From positions 744,001 through 808,000 of the forward strand of contig NZ_WPCV01000005.1 in the NCBI RefSeq assembly GCF_018035235.1: 64,000 nt of DNA. Direction: 5' to 3'. Positions 23,728 through 36,742 of the stretch are shown here, one piece after another. The notes beneath the pieces are model-generated. The model made no database searches and had not been told where the DNA came from. It saw only the letters and a list, made by a program, of their open reading frames with translations. The stretch comes from Citrobacter sp. On2M. Lineage in GTDB: Bacteria > Pseudomonadota > Gammaproteobacteria > Enterobacterales > Enterobacteriaceae. The position numbers and the translations under genes were made by a program. Each line of letters begins with the position of its first letter. The first letter of the stretch is position 1.

Positions 23728-26700
23728 ATGTTGTACGATAAATCCCTTGAGAGGGATAACTGTGGTTTCGGCCTGATCGCCCACATAGAAGGCGAACCTA
23801 GCCACAAGGTAGTGCGTACCGCCATACACGCACTGGCCCGTATGCAGCACCGTGGCGCAATTCTTGCCGATGGAAAAACCGGCGATGGTTGCGGCCTGCT
23901 GTTACAAAAACCTGACCGCTTTTTCCGCATCGTGGCGCAAGAGCGCGGCTGGCGTTTAGCCAAAAACTACGCCGTCGGCATGATCTTTTTAAATAAAGAC
24001 CCTGAGCTGGCTGCGGCTTCTCGTCGCATTGTTGAAGAAGAATTACAGCAGGAAACCCTGTCGATTGTCGGCTGGCGCGACGTGCCGACCAACGAAGGTG
24101 TTCTCGGTGAAATTGCGCTCTCCTCCCTGCCTCGTATCGAGCAAATTTTTGTTAACGCCCCTGCGGGCTGGCGTCCGCGTGATATGGAGCGTCGCCTGTT
24201 CATTGCGCGTCGTCGTATCGAAAAACGCCTCCTGCAAGACAAAGACTTCTACGTCTGTAGCTTGTCGAATCTGGTCAATATCTATAAAGGTCTGTGTATG
24301 CCGGCGGATCTGCCGCGCTTCTACCTGGACCTCGCAGACCTGCGTCTGGAATCGGCCATCTGCCTGTTCCATCAGCGCTTCTCCACCAACACCGTACCGC
24401 GCTGGCCGCTGGCGCAGCCGTTCCGCTATCTGGCGCACAACGGTGAAATCAACACCATCACCGGCAACCGCCAGTGGGCTCGCGCGCGTACCTATAAGTT
24501 CCAGACCCCGTTGATCCCGGATTTGCACGACGCCGCGCCGTTTGTTAACGAAACCGGCTCAGACTCCAGTTCGATGGATAACATGCTGGAACTGCTGCTG
24601 GCAGGCGGGATGGACATCATCCGTGCCATGCGCTTACTGGTTCCACCGGCATGGCAGAATAATCCGGATATGGACCCGGAGCTGCGTGCGTTCTTTGACT
24701 TTAACTCCATGCACATGGAACCCTGGGATGGCCCGGCGGGCATCGTGATGTCCGACGGTCGCTTTGCCGCCTGTAACCTCGACCGTAACGGCCTGCGTCC
24801 GGCACGCTACGTCATCACCAAAGACAAGCTGATCACCTGTGCCTCTGAAGTCGGGATCTGGGATTATCAGCCGGATGAAGTGGTAGAGAAAGGCCGCGTC
24901 GGCCCCGGCGAGCTAATGGTTATCGATACCCGCAGCGGGCGCATTCTGCACTCCGCCGAAACCGATGACGATCTGAAAAGCCGACATCCGTACAAAGAGT
25001 GGATGGAGAAAAACGTCCGCCGCCTGGTACCGTTCGAAGACCTGGCTGACGATCAGGTCGGCAGCCGTGAACTCGACGATGATACGCTTGCCAGCTATCA
25101 GAAACAGTTTAACTACAGCGCTGAAGAGCTGGATTCCGTTATCCGCGTGCTCGGCGAAAATGGCCAGGAAGCGGTCGGTTCAATGGGTGACGATACCCCG
25201 TTTGCCGTGCTCTCCAGCCAGCCACGCATCATTTATGACTACTTCCGCCAGCAGTTCGCGCAGGTCACCAACCCGCCGATCGACCCGCTGCGTGAAGCGC
25301 ACGTCATGTCGCTGGCCACCAGCATTGGTCGTGAGATGAACGTCTTCTGCGAAGCTGAAGGTCAGGCACACCGCCTGAGCTTTAAATCGCCGATCCTGCT
25401 GTACTCTGATTTCACCCAGCTCACCACCATGAAAGAGGAGCATTATCGCGCTGACCGCCTGGATATCACCTTCGACGTGACCGAAACTACGCTCGAAGAG
25501 ACCGTCAAAGCATTGTGTGATAAGGCGGAACAGATGGTGCGCAACGGCACGGTACTGCTGGTACTCTCTGACCGCAACATCGCCAAAAACCGCCTGCCGG
25601 TTCCGGCGCCAATGGCCGTGGGCGCAGTGCAAACACGTCTGGTAGAACAAAACCTGCGCTGTGACGCTAACATCATCGTGGAAACCGCCAGTGCCCGTGA
25701 CCCGCACCATTTTGCCGTCCTGCTCGGCTTTGGCGCGACGGCAATCTATCCGTACCTCGCGTATGAAACATTGGGACGTCTGATCGACACTCAGGCGATT
25801 GCCAAAGATTACCGGACCGTGATGCTGAACTACCGTAACGGCATCAATAAAGGTCTGTACAAAATCATGTCCAAAATGGGCATCTCGACCATTGCCTCTT
25901 ATCGCTGCTCGAAGCTGTTTGAAGCCGTTGGTCTGCACGATGATGTGGTTGCGTTGTGCTTCCAGGGCGTGGTTAACCGCATCAGCGGCGCAGGATTTAC
26001 CGACTTCCAGCAGGATCTGCTGAACCTCTCCAAACATGCCTGGCTGGCGCGTAAGCCCATCAGCCAGGGAGGATTGCTGAAGTACGTCCACGGCGGCGAA
26101 TACCACGCCTACAACCCGGACGTGGTGCGCACGCTACAACAGGCGGTGCAAAGCGGCGAGTACAGCGACTATCAGGAGTATGCAAAGCTGGTCAACGAGC
26201 GCCCAGCGGCCACGCTGCGCGATTTGCTGGCGATTACACCTGGCGATGAAGCCGTAAGTATTAACGACGTCGAACCTGCGACCGAACTGTTTAAGCGCTT
26301 TGATACCGCCGCCATGTCTATCGGCGCATTAAGCCCGGAAGCACACGAAGCGCTGGCCGAAGCGATGAACAGCATCGGCGGTAATTCCAACTCCGGCGAA
26401 GGCGGTGAAGACCCGGCGCGCTACGGCACCAACAAAGTGTCGCGGATTAAGCAGGTGGCTTCTGGTCGCTTTGGCGTAACCCCAGCGTACCTGGTCAACG
26501 CAGATGTCATTCAGATTAAAGTCGCTCAGGGCGCAAAGCCCGGCGAAGGCGGCCAGTTACCGGGCGACAAAGTCACTCCGTACATCGCCAAACTGCGTTA
26601 TTCGGTACCGGGCGTGACGCTGATCTCCCCGCCGCCGCACCACGATATCTACTCTATCGAGGACTTAGCGCAGCTGATTTTCGACCTGAAACAGGTCAAC

Positions 26701-28188
26701 CCGAAGGCGATGATCTCGGTGAAGCTGGTTTCCGAACCGGGCGTGGGCACTATTGCCACCGGCGTAGCGAAAGCCTATGCGGATCTGATCACCATCGCCG
26801 GCTACGATGGCGGTACCGGCGCAAGCCCACTGTCATCGGTGAAATACGCCGGTTGCCCGTGGGAACTCGGTCTGGTGGAAACCCAGCAGGCACTGGTGGC
26901 TAACGGTCTGCGTCACAAGATTCGTCTGCAGGTCGATGGCGGTTTGAAAACCGGCGTCGATATCATTAAAGCGGCGATTCTGGGTGCAGAGAGCTTCGGT
27001 TTCGGTACCGGCCCAATGGTCGCGCTGGGCTGTAAATATCTGCGTATTTGCCATCTGAACAACTGTGCAACCGGCGTGGCAACTCAGGACGACAAACTGC
27101 GTAAGAATCACTATCACGGCCTGCCGTTCAAAGTGACCAACTACTTTGAATTCATCGCCCGTGAAGTGCGTGAGCTGATGGCTGAACTGGGCGTAACCCG
27201 TCTCGTCGACCTGATTGGCCGCACTGATCTGCTCAAAGAGCTGGATGGATTTACCGCCAAACAGCAAAAGCTGGAGCTGTCTCGTCTGCTGGAAACCGCC
27301 GAGCCGCATCCGGGTAAAGCGTTGCATTGCACCGAGAACAACCCGCCGTTTGATAACGGCGTGCTGAACGCCCAGCTGTTGCAGCAGGCGAAGCCGTTCG
27401 TCGACGAGCGCCAGAGCAAAACCTTCTGGTTCGATATCCGCAACACCGACCGTTCCGTCGGCGCATCGCTGTCGGGCTATATCGCTCAGACGCATGGCGA
27501 TCAGGGGCTGGCTTCTGATCCGATCAAAGCGCACTTCAGCGGTACTGCAGGCCAGAGCTTTGGCGTGTGGAACGCGGGCGGCGTGGAGCTGTATCTGACC
27601 GGCGATGCCAACGACTATGTCGGTAAAGGCATGGCGGGCGGCCTGCTGGCGGTGCGCCCTCCGGTTGGCTCTGCTTTCCGTAGCCATGAGGCGAGTATCA
27701 TCGGTAACACCTGTCTGTATGGCGCCACCGGTGGTCGCCTGTTTGCTGCGGGTCGTGCGGGTGAGCGCTTTGCAGTGCGTAACTCCGGTGCAATCACCGT
27801 GGTTGAAGGTATTGGCGACAACGGCTGTGAATACATGACCGGCGGCATCGTCTGTATTCTCGGCAAAACCGGCGTTAACTTTGGCGCGGGCATGACCGGC
27901 GGATTCGCCTACGTGCTCGACGAAGACGGTGAATTCCGCAAACGCGTAAACCCGGAACTGGTCGAAGTGCTGAGCGTGGACTCGCTGGCGATCCACGAAG
28001 AGCACCTGCGCGGCCTGATTACCGAGCACGTACAGCATACCGGCTCTTCTCACGGCGAAGAGATCCTGGCGAACTGGCCAGCATTCTCGGCGAAATTCGC
28101 GCTGGTAAAACCAAAATCCAGTGATGTGAAAGCACTGTTGGGTCACCGTAGTCGTAGCGCAGCAGAGCTGCGTGTGCAGGCGCAGTAA
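23728..28188 (+). CDS. gltB: Glutamate synthase (NADPH) large subunit
   Basis: GltB makes two glutamates from glutamine and 2-oxoglutarate with GltD. The start [15 protein letters not shown], preceded by GGGGAGG at 23712-23718, gives 1486 residues, equal to E. coli. An 11-residue propeptide precedes Cys12, the N-terminal nucleophile of the class II amidotransferase domain (to about 430). The central domain, FMN/synthase domain (about 850-1220) and C-terminal beta-helix (GXGXG repeats, about 1220-1470) follow. The 3Fe-4S cysteines are at 1102, 1108 and 1113. Longer upstream starts in this frame overlap the upstream ORF. Confidence 0.97.
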   Translation: MLYDKSLERDNCGFGLIAHIEGEPSHKVVRTAIHALARMQHRGAILADGKTGDGCGLLLQKPDRFFRIVAQERGWRLAKNYAVGMIFLNKDPELAAASRRIVEEELQQETLSIVGWRDVPTNEGVLGEIALSSLPRIEQIFVNAPAGWRPRDMERRLFIARRRIEKRLLQDKDFYVCSLSNLVNIYKGLCMPADLPRFYLDLADLRLESAICLFHQRFSTNTVPRWPLAQPFRYLAHNGEINTITGNRQWARARTYKFQTPLIPDLHDAAPFVNETGSDSSSMDNMLELLLAGGMDIIRAMRLLVPPAWQNNPDMDPELRAFFDFNSMHMEPWDGPAGIVMSDGRFAACNLDRNGLRPARYVITKDKLITCASEVGIWDYQPDEVVEKGRVGPGELMVIDTRSGRILHSAETDDDLKSRHPYKEWMEKNVRRLVPFEDLADDQVGSRELDDDTLASYQKQFNYSAEELDSVIRVLGENGQEAVGSMGDDTPFAVLSSQPRIIYDYFRQQFAQVTNPPIDPLREAHVMSLATSIGREMNVFCEAEGQAHRLSFKSPILLYSDFTQLTTMKEEHYRADRLDITFDVTETTLEETVKALCDKAEQMVRNGTVLLVLSDRNIAKNRLPVPAPMAVGAVQTRLVEQNLRCDANIIVETASARDPHHFAVLLGFGATAIYPYLAYETLGRLIDTQAIAKDYRTVMLNYRNGINKGLYKIMSKMGISTIASYRCSKLFEAVGLHDDVVALCFQGVVNRISGAGFTDFQQDLLNLSKHAWLARKPISQGGLLKYVHGGEYHAYNPDVVRTLQQAVQSGEYSDYQEYAKLVNERPAATLRDLLAITPGDEAVSINDVEPATELFKRFDTAAMSIGALSPEAHEALAEAMNSIGGNSNSGEGGEDPARYGTNKVSRIKQVASGRFGVTPAYLVNADVIQIKVAQGAKPGEGGQLPGDKVTPYIAKLRYSVPGVTLISPPPHHDIYSIEDLAQLIFDLKQVNPKAMISVKLVSEPGVGTIATGVAKAYADLITIAGYDGGTGASPLSSVKYAGCPWELGLVETQQALVANGLRHKIRLQVDGGLKTGVDIIKAAILGAESFGFGTGPMVALGCKYLRICHLNNCATGVATQDDKLRKNHYHGLPFKVTNYFEFIAREVRELMAELGVTRLVDLIGRTDLLKELDGFTAKQQKLELSRLLETAEPHPGKALHCTENNPPFDNGVLNAQLLQQAKPFVDERQSKTFWFDIRNTDRSVGASLSGYIAQTHGDQGLASDPIKAHFSGTAGQSFGVWNAGGVELYLTGDANDYVGKGMAGGLLAVRPPVGSAFRSHEASIIGNTCLYGATGGRLFAAGRAGERFAVRNSGAITVVEGIGDNGCEYMTGGIVCILGKTGVNFGAGMTGGFAYVLDEDGEFRKRVNPELVEVLSVDSLAIHEEHLRGLITEHVQHTGSSHGEEILANWPAFSAKFALVKPKSSDVKALLGHRSRSAAELRVQAQ

Positions 28189-29619
<1,431 letters not shown>

Positions 29620-29624
29620 TACTT

Positions 29625-29658
29625 TTGGCTCCCCTGACGCTGATAGCTGGGGAGCCAA
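29625..29658 (+). terminator. Hairpin after gltD
   Basis: TTGGCTCCCC and GGGGAGCCAA form a perfect 10-bp stem with a 14-base loop, six bases after the gltD stop. The following TATTCC is a poor U tract, so it may be an mRNA 3' stability hairpin or a weak terminator. Confidence 0.6.
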
Positions 29659-29897
29659 TATTCCTCCACTAAATACATGCGGTATCATTTTTCGAAAACC
29701 GCTCACAAATACAGCTGTATATTCAGTACATTGAAATTCCGCAGACAGTGTCTGCAGAATCTTACCATTTGGCGTAACTGACTTAATCTTTTCCACTACC
29801 CTGGTCGGCGTTTGTCCGCTTCTTATCGGTTAAAAATGTCGAGCCCAAAAATCAACGCAATCATCAACCTCATGAATAAAAACCATGTAAAGATTAT
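29659..29897. other. Gene-free stretch between gltD and codB
   Basis: In E. coli K-12 gltF and fimbrial genes follow gltD. I see no gltF remnant here. The stretch is AT-rich with short palindromes (TACAGCTGTA near 29711 and GCAGACAGTGTCTGC near 29741) and no convincing coding frame. Confidence 0.5.
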
Positions 29898-29949
29898 ACG
29901 TAATCGTTTGCTTTATTCTGAGAACTGTATATTATGCGGCGGATTTTTT
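29898..29949 (+). promoter_or_regulatory. codBA promoter with PurR box and UTP-sensitive start tract
   Basis: ACGTAATCGTTTGCTT (29898-29913) matches the PurR consensus at 13 of 16 positions and overlaps a -35 (TTGCTT, 29908-29913). A -10 TATTAT (29930-29935) follows at 16 bp. The predicted start lies in GGATTTTTTGG (29941-29951). In E. coli the codBA initially transcribed sequence GATTTTTTGG causes UTP-dependent reiterative transcription and start-site switching, so both the purine and pyrimidine controls appear to be kept. Confidence 0.8.
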
Positions 29950-29971
29950 GGGCAAAATTCATGGAGGCGTT

Positions 29972-31222
29972 GTGTCGCAGGACAACAATTATAGCCAGGG
30001 CCCCGTCCCTCTGGCGGCGCGGAAAGGCGTGGTTCCACTAACATTTGTCATGTTGGGTCTCACATTTTTTTCCGCCAGTATGTGGACCGGTGGCACACTC
30101 GGTACCGGTCTTTCTTATAATGATTTCTTCCTGGCAGTTCTCTTCGGTAATCTTCTCCTCGGTATTTACACTGCATTTCTCGGTTTTATCGGCGCAAAAA
30201 CAGGGCTCTCAACCCACCTTCTGGCGCGTTACTCATTTGGTGTGAAAGGTTCATGGCTTCCCTCACTGCTGTTAGGCGGTACGCAGGTAGGCTGGTTTGG
30301 CGTGGGTGTGGCCATGTTTGCTATCCCGGTGGGCAAAGCGACGGGAATTGACGTCAATATCCTGATTGCAGTTTCCGGTCTGTTGATGACTATGACCATC
30401 TTTTTTGGCATCTCGGCGCTGACCGTTTTATCTATTATCGCCGTCCCCGCCATCGTCGTTCTTGGCAGCTACTCCGTCTGGCTGGCGGTGAGTGATGTCG
30501 GCGGTTTAGACCATTTAAAAGCGATAGTGCCGCAGACACCGCTGAATTTCTCCACCGCCCTGGCGCTGGTGGTCGGCTCGTTTGTCAGCGCAGGAACATT
30601 AACCGCCGACTTCGTTCGCTTTGGTCGCAACGCCAAAGGCGCGGTGCTGATTGCCATGGTGGCGTTTTTCCTTGGTAACTCTCTGATGTTTATCTTCGGC
30701 GCGGCGGGTGCCGCCGCTGTTGGACAGGCGGATATCTCCGACGTGATGATTGCCCAGGGACTGCTGCTGCCCGCGATTGTAGTGCTCGGCCTGAATATCT
30801 GGACTACCAACGACAATGCGCTGTACGCCTCAGGCCTGGGTTTTGCCAATATTACCGGCCTTTCCAGCCGTTCGCTGTCGGTGGCTAACGGTATTATCGG
30901 CACATTGTGCGCGCTATGGCTTTACAATAACTTTGTCGGCTGGCTGACCTTTCTGTCGGCAGCAATTCCTCCCATTGGCGGGGTGATTATCGCCGACTAT
31001 CTGCTGAACCATCGCCGCTATGCAGACTTCAGCAAAGCGCAATTTATTCCCGTAAACTGGATAGCTATCCTGTCCGTTGCATTGGGCATTGCCGCAGGCC
31101 ACTATATTCCCGGTATTGTGCCCGTCAACGCCGTACTTGGCGGCGTATTCAGTTATATCCTGCTGAATCCACTTTTTAATCGCAGCCTTGCTAAATCACC
31201 AGAGGTCAGCCATGCAGAATAA
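29972..31222 (+). CDS. codB: Cytosine permease
   Basis: CodB imports cytosine in the NCS1 family with twelve membrane segments. The GTG at 29972, after GGAGG (29963-29967), gives [13 protein letters not shown], matching the E. coli start, and 416 residues. The earlier in-frame ATG at 29948 lies within the T-tract start site and would give no leader. The nucleobase-site segment [15 protein letters not shown] is present. It overlaps codA by 11 bases. Confidence 0.95.
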   Translation: MSQDNNYSQGPVPLAARKGVVPLTFVMLGLTFFSASMWTGGTLGTGLSYNDFFLAVLFGNLLLGIYTAFLGFIGAKTGLSTHLLARYSFGVKGSWLPSLLLGGTQVGWFGVGVAMFAIPVGKATGIDVNILIAVSGLLMTMTIFFGISALTVLSIIAVPAIVVLGSYSVWLAVSDVGGLDHLKAIVPQTPLNFSTALALVVGSFVSAGTLTADFVRFGRNAKGAVLIAMVAFFLGNSLMFIFGAAGAAAVGQADISDVMIAQGLLLPAIVVLGLNIWTTNDNALYASGLGFANITGLSSRSLSVANGIIGTLCALWLYNNFVGWLTFLSAAIPPIGGVIIADYLLNHRRYADFSKAQFIPVNWIAILSVALGIAAGHYIPGIVPVNAVLGGVFSYILLNPLFNRSLAKSPEVSHAE

Positions 31223-32492
31223 TAACATCACCCTTTGTCAGGCACGTTTACAGGGACGCGAAGGATTGTGGCAGCTCACGATTGAAAACGGGCGCTTCAG
31301 CCGGATTGAGCCACAGGACACCGCCACGTTGCCGCAGGGAGAAGTACTTGATGCCGAAGGCGGCTTAGCCATTCCACCGTTCGTTGAGCCACATATCCAT
31401 CTGGACACCACGCAAACCGCAGGCGAGCCGAGCTGGAACCAGTCTGGTACGTTATTTGAAGGCATTGAACGCTGGGCCGAACGTAAGGCAATGCTCACGC
31501 ACGAAGACGTCAAAGCGCGCGCCATGCAGACCCTGAAGTGGCAGATGGCCAACGGCATCCAGCATGTCCGCACGCACGTTGACGTTTCCGATCCGACGCT
31601 GACGGCGCTGAAAGCCATGCTGGAGGTGAAGCAAGAAGTCGCACCGTGGATAGAGCTGCAAATTGTCGCCTTCCCGCAAGAGGGCATTCTTTCTTACCCC
31701 AACGGTGAAGCGCTATTAGAGGAAGCCGTGCGTTTGGGTGCCGACGTCATTGGCGCGATCCCCCACTTTGAATTTACGCGTGAATATGGCGTTGAGTCGC
31801 TGCACAAAATTTTCGCTCTGGCGCAGAAATATGACCGACTTATCGATGTGCACTGCGACGAAATTGACGATGAGCAGTCACGCTTTGTTGAAACCGTTGC
31901 GGCACTGGCCCATCGCGACAATATGGGCGACCGCGTGACCGCCAGCCATACCACGGCAATGCATTCCTATAACGGCGCCTATGCTTCCCGACTCTTTCGC
32001 CTGTTGAAAATGTCCGGCATCAACTTTGTCGCGAATCCACTGGTAAATATTCACCTGCAAGGGCGCTTTGATACGTATCCTAAACGTCGCGGTGTAACGC
32101 GCGTCAAAGAGATGCTGGAAGCGGAGATCAACGTCTGCTTCGGCCATGATGACGTCTTCGATCCGTGGTATCCGCTGGGCACCGCGAATATGCTGCAGGT
32201 ACTGCATATGGGATTACACGTGTGTCAGCTGATGGGATACGGACAGATCAACGATGGTCTGAACCTGGTCACTACCCACAGTGCGAAAACCCTGCACCTG
32301 CAGGATTACGGTCTGAACGTGGGGAACTCCGGAAATCTGGTGATTTTAGCGGCAGAAAATGGGTTTGACGCGGTTCGTCGCCAGACGCCTGCACGTTATT
32401 CCATTCGTCACGGGCGAGTCATTGCTGAAACGGTGCCAAGCCAGACCACGCTGCATCTGACACAGCCGGAAGCGGTAACGTTTAAGCGCTAG
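31212..32492 (+). CDS. codA: Cytosine deaminase
   Basis: CodA hydrolyses cytosine to uracil and ammonia. The start [13 protein letters not shown], with AGAGG just upstream, gives 426 residues and an 11-base overlap with codB. The metal-dependent hydrolase motifs are HIHLDTTQT (two metal histidines near 62-64), [11 protein letters not shown] with metal His and catalytic Glu, and [11 protein letters not shown] with the metal Asp. It converges with nanQ across a hairpin. Confidence 0.97.
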   Translation: MQNNNITLCQARLQGREGLWQLTIENGRFSRIEPQDTATLPQGEVLDAEGGLAIPPFVEPHIHLDTTQTAGEPSWNQSGTLFEGIERWAERKAMLTHEDVKARAMQTLKWQMANGIQHVRTHVDVSDPTLTALKAMLEVKQEVAPWIELQIVAFPQEGILSYPNGEALLEEAVRLGADVIGAIPHFEFTREYGVESLHKIFALAQKYDRLIDVHCDEIDDEQSRFVETVAALAHRDNMGDRVTASHTTAMHSYNGAYASRLFRLLKMSGINFVANPLVNIHLQGRFDTYPKRRGVTRVKEMLEAEINVCFGHDDVFDPWYPLGTANMLQVLHMGLHVCQLMGYGQINDGLNLVTTHSAKTLHLQDYGLNVGNSGNLVILAAENGFDAVRRQTPARYSIRHGRVIAETVPSQTTLHLTQPEAVTFKR

Positions 32493-32506
32493 GTTGTTCT
32501 ATCCAG

Positions 32507-32537
32507 TGTCGGATGGCGCAAGCCTTGCCATCCGACA
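32507..32537. terminator. Palindrome between codA and nanQ
   Basis: TGTCGGATGGC and GCCATCCGACA form a perfect 11-bp stem with a 9-base loop between convergent stops. The sequence resembles a REP unit. It can act on both transcripts, though no long U run follows. Confidence 0.65.
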
Positions 32538-32544
32538 CGGTCTG

Positions 32545-33880
<1,336 letters not shown>

Positions 33881-33884
<4 letters not shown>

Positions 33885-33943
33885 GACACCGCCTTCTGCA
33901 TCGCGGTGATACGCTTTTTATCCCGTTGCTCAAATAACGACAT
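33881..33943 (-). pseudogene. nanE: Remnant of nanE (ManNAc-6-phosphate 2-epimerase) after internal in-frame deletion
   Basis: Between nanT and nanK only a 20-codon frame remains: [10 protein letters not shown] followed by [10 protein letters not shown], then TGA. The first part resembles the start of known NanE (E. coli MSLLAQLDQK; Salmonella MSLLEQLDKN, from memory). The last part resembles its end (NTAMKKAVL in E. coli). NanE is about 229 residues, so about 209 codons are gone. The ribosome-binding site AAGGAAGAAGT and the ATGA overlap with nanK are kept. The barrel and all catalytic residues are missing, so it cannot be an epimerase. Confidence 0.87.
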
Positions 33944-33961
33944 ACTTCTTCCTTTACGTTA

Positions 33962-33986
33962 ATTGCCCGGTTCAACACCGGGCAAT
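33962..33986 (-). terminator. Hairpin between nanT and the nanE remnant
   Basis: ATTGCCCGGT and ACCGGGCAAT form a perfect 10-bp stem with a 5-base loop, just before the nanE remnant's ribosome-binding site. No U run follows on the minus strand. It may be a processing or stability hairpin in the nan mRNA. Confidence 0.5.
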
Positions 33987-33990
33987 CGGA

Positions 33991-35481
33991 TTAACTTTTG
34001 GATTTCATCATGGTGCTTTTGTCACCGCCGAACGGCACAGCCCCGCTAAACGGTCGACCATCAATGGCATCATGCGTACGTATCGCTTCAGGACGTAGCC
34101 AGCGCTGTACGCGGGACGGCATATCGAGACCAATCAGCAGGATAACCACAAATGTCAGGCCGAAAGAGAGCGATCCCAGCGCAGTGCCCAGATCCAGACG
34201 CTGCGCAATCAGCGCCCCGATGATCGGCGCCAAAGCCCCGCCCAGCGCACCCACGTTGTAGGTGAAGCCCAGACCAGCCGCACGCTGGTCGGTATCGAAA
34301 TAGCCGCCAATCAGTTTTGGTAAGATCCCGGAGATCCCTTGACCAAGCATTTGCTGGAAAAACAGCAGCAAACCCAGCACCCAGACGTTTGAGCCGCCAA
34401 TCGCAAATACCGGAATAATCAGCAACTGTGAAGCCAGCAGACTGCAAACGTAGGCCTTGCGCGTGCCCAGCCAGTCACCAAGAAAACCACCGACGCAACA
34501 ACCGACCGCCGCGCCAAATCCGCTAAAGAACAGGACATTGGCAACCGTGTGCGGATCATAAGCCAGTTCGGTTTTCAGATAGGTTGGCAACAACGCCTGA
34601 ATAGGCCATGAATAGAGGAAGGCGAACAGCACGACCACCATTAGCATGACGCCTGTCGGCCAGCGCTTCCCGCTGCTTTGCACCATAAAGCTAATGAAAA
34701 TAAAAGCACATATCAGGCCAAGGACCGCTACGATAGCTGCATTTTGCAGGTTGCCTGCAAAGCAAAACCACAGCGCGGTCGCGGCGGTGAGGGTCATCAG
34801 AATATTGATAACCCGATGTTCGCCCCGGTAGAGTATGTCCACCATCGTGCGCACCGGCGCTTTACCTTCGTGTTTCTCTTTCCAGTCTTCCGCTTCAGGG
34901 ATATTTTTACGCAGCCAGAGGGCGAAGATCATTGGCAGAATGCCGATGAAGAACAGCGCGCGCCATCCCCAGACCGGAACCACCAGGCTGTAGACCTGCG
35001 CGGCGATCACCGCGCCAACGGAGAAACCGGAAATCAGGAAGCCACTGGCTTTATTTCGCAGATGCTTAGGCCAGCTTTCAATAACATAAGTCGCGCTGGA
35101 ACCGTACTCGCCGGCCATTCCCATACCGATAACCAGGCGGGCGATAAACATAGTGGTGTAGCCCGGTGCGAAGCCGCAGGCCAGCGTCCCCACTGAGAAC
35201 AGAATGATGCTGGTGACCATCGCCAGGCGACGTCCGTAACGGTCACCCATCGCCCCCAGCATTAATCCGCCAAACCAGCGGGAGATAAAGGCGGCGGAGA
35301 TCAGACTGGCCGCCTGCACCGTCGTCAGTCCGAATTCGCCTTGTACTTCTGTCAGTACAAGGGCGATTAATACAAAATCAAAACCATCAAGCAAATATCC
35401 CAGCCAGGCGGCGGAAAATGCCCGCCATTGTGCCCGATTGAGATGGCGATACCACGGGATGCTCTGGGTAGAAGTACTCAT
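33991..35481 (-). CDS. nanT: Sialic acid:H+ symporter NanT
   Basis: NanT imports N-acetylneuraminate. The 496-residue MFS protein has 14 membrane segments, two more than usual, as in E. coli. The MFS motif [13 protein letters not shown] is near residue 78. It follows nanA across a REP pair. All residues read in one frame with no sign of decay, in contrast to nanE just downstream. Confidence 0.96.
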   Translation of the reverse strand: MSTSTQSIPWYRHLNRAQWRAFSAAWLGYLLDGFDFVLIALVLTEVQGEFGLTTVQAASLISAAFISRWFGGLMLGAMGDRYGRRLAMVTSIILFSVGTLACGFAPGYTTMFIARLVIGMGMAGEYGSSATYVIESWPKHLRNKASGFLISGFSVGAVIAAQVYSLVVPVWGWRALFFIGILPMIFALWLRKNIPEAEDWKEKHEGKAPVRTMVDILYRGEHRVINILMTLTAATALWFCFAGNLQNAAIVAVLGLICAFIFISFMVQSSGKRWPTGVMLMVVVLFAFLYSWPIQALLPTYLKTELAYDPHTVANVLFFSGFGAAVGCCVGGFLGDWLGTRKAYVCSLLASQLLIIPVFAIGGSNVWVLGLLLFFQQMLGQGISGILPKLIGGYFDTDQRAAGLGFTYNVGALGGALAPIIGALIAQRLDLGTALGSLSFGLTFVVILLIGLDMPSRVQRWLRPEAIRTHDAIDGRPFSGAVPFGGDKSTMMKSKS

Positions 35482-35510
35482 TTTACTCTCCCGACGATCT
35501 TTGTTGTTGA

Positions 35511-35583
35511 GCCGGATGGCGGCTTTGCCTTATCCGGCCACGGTCGAAATATTCAGGCCGGGCAAGCGAAGCGCCCCGGCGAC
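35511..35583. repeat. BIME: two REP units between nanA and nanT
   Basis: GCCGGATGGCGG..GCCTTATCCGGCC (35511-35538) and GGCCGGGCAAGCG..AGCGCCCCGGCG (about 35556-35582) are paired REP palindromes inside the operon. Such elements commonly protect upstream mRNA, here nanA, allowing more lyase than transporter. Confidence 0.75.
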
Positions 35584-35589
35584 CCGCGA

Positions 35590-36483
35590 TTACGCCTTTT
35601 CCGCCAACAGTTGGTTTGCCAGCGCTTTCAGTTCCGGCAAATATTGTTCATCTACCGGGGCAAATGGTTTACGGCACAGCGGAACAGAAACCACGTCCAT
35701 ATAGTGCAGTACCGTTTTCAGGCCGCGGAACACGCCAACTTTAATGAGCAGATCGATAACCTTATTGCACTCGGTTTGCAGCTTTTGTGCCGTCCGGATG
35801 TCGCCTTCTTTGAGCGCTTTCACAATTCCCTGGTAACGCCATCCCATGATGTTGTAGGTACTACCGATACCTCCATCTGCACCCGCCAACAGACCAGAAG
35901 CGAAGATCTCATCATAGCCGTTGTAAAGCACCAGATCGGGGTGAGCGCGTCGGATCTGTTCCATCTGATAGAGATCGCCTGAGGTTTGCTTCAGCGCACC
36001 AACGCCCGGCAACGTCACCAGCGTGTTGATCTGATCCAGCGTCAGTTTTACGCCGCTCAGTGCCGGGATGTTATAGACCACCATTGGTAAGCCATCGGCG
36101 GAATCAATAATTGCGCGGTAGTGATCGCAGTGCTCTTCAAAGCTGAACGGATAGTAAAATGGCGTGACAGCCGAAACCGCATCAAACCCGTAGCGATGCG
36201 CAGCGCTCGCCAGCTGCTGGCTCTCTTCGGTACTCACTGTGCCGACGTGGGCGATCAGCGTCACCTTGCCTTTTGCTTCTTCGGCAACAATTTCCAGTAC
36301 CTGCTCTCTTTCAGCGCGGTTTTGGACAAAGGCCTCACCCGTTGAGCCACCGACATACAGCCCATCTATTCCCTGCCCAATATTGAAACGCACCAGACGG
36401 CGCAAGCTCTCGATGTCCAGTTTCTGTTGGTTATCGAATGGAGTTAACAACGCTGGCATTACGCCTTTTAAATTTCTTGCCAT
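35590..36483 (-). CDS. nanA: N-acetylneuraminate lyase NanA
   Basis: NanA cleaves Neu5Ac to ManNAc and pyruvate. The 297-residue class I aldolase of the DapA family has the catalytic tyrosine in [10 protein letters not shown], the Schiff-base lysine in [10 protein letters not shown] near 165, and the carboxylate-binding GGSTGEAF near 46. It is the first gene of the nan operon, with the NanR operator and CRP site upstream. Confidence 0.98.
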   Translation of the reverse strand: MARNLKGVMPALLTPFDNQQKLDIESLRRLVRFNIGQGIDGLYVGGSTGEAFVQNRAEREQVLEIVAEEAKGKVTLIAHVGTVSTEESQQLASAAHRYGFDAVSAVTPFYYPFSFEEHCDHYRAIIDSADGLPMVVYNIPALSGVKLTLDQINTLVTLPGVGALKQTSGDLYQMEQIRRAHPDLVLYNGYDEIFASGLLAGADGGIGSTYNIMGWRYQGIVKALKEGDIRTAQKLQTECNKVIDLLIKVGVFRGLKTVLHYMDVVSVPLCRKPFAPVDEQYLPELKALANQLLAEKA

Positions 36484-36518
36484 AACGACCTCTGAGGATG
36501 ATTAGTGTTATCTGACTA

Positions 36519-36541
36519 CATACCTTTATACCTGTTATACC
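36519..36541 (-). promoter_or_regulatory. NanR operator (three GGTATA-type repeats) over the nanA promoter
   Basis: On the minus strand GGTATA, GGTATA and GGTATG occur in tandem (36541-36536, 36532-36527, 36524-36519). E. coli NanR binds such repeats and is released by Neu5Ac. A candidate -10 TATAAC (36540-36535) lies within the operator, so binding should block RNA polymerase. Confidence 0.85.
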
Positions 36542-36577
36542 AGATCAAATAAGCAGCAATACAATACAGAACGCTTA

Positions 36578-36599
36578 TAGTGCGATCTACCTCACTAAA
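36578..36599 (-). promoter_or_regulatory. CRP site upstream of nanA
   Basis: AGTGA-GGTAGA-TCGCA on the minus strand matches four of five bases in each half of TGTGA-N6-TCACA. Its centre, about 36588.5, is about 60 bases from the start predicted from the -10 at 36535-36540, a usual class I position. Confidence 0.65.
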
Positions 36600-36601
36600 C
36601 A

Positions 36602-36717
36602 CTTCATCCTTCGAGCCGCCTCTGCGTTGGCTGCGTTCGATCACCCCTGTCACATAGTTATCTATGCTCCAGGGTGTTCGCTCTCTTGCCGCATTGATGC
36701 AACTTGAATGATTTTGT
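36602..36717. repeat. ERIC (IRU) element between nanR and nanA
   Basis: The core GCTCCAGGGTGTTCGC and its partner GATCACCCCTGTCAC around the TAGTTATCTA centre match the ERIC consensus used for ERIC-PCR. The right end GCAACTTGAATGATTT is the typical terminal repeat; the left end TTCATCCTTCGAG is a degenerate copy. The full length is near the usual 127 bp. It fills the space between the nanR stop and the nanA CRP site. Confidence 0.85.
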
Positions 36718-36742
36718 GTTTAAACGATCGTCGGGATCGCGA

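Noticed and set aside
25180-26106. A 308-codon minus-strand frame inside gltB
   Set aside because: It is a shadow of the intact gltB frame, with no ribosome-binding site or family features.
29711-29727. A LexA-like box (CTGTATATTCAGTACA) upstream of codB
   Set aside because: The two half sites do not have the CTGT-N8-ACAG spacing, and the neighbouring genes are not SOS genes.
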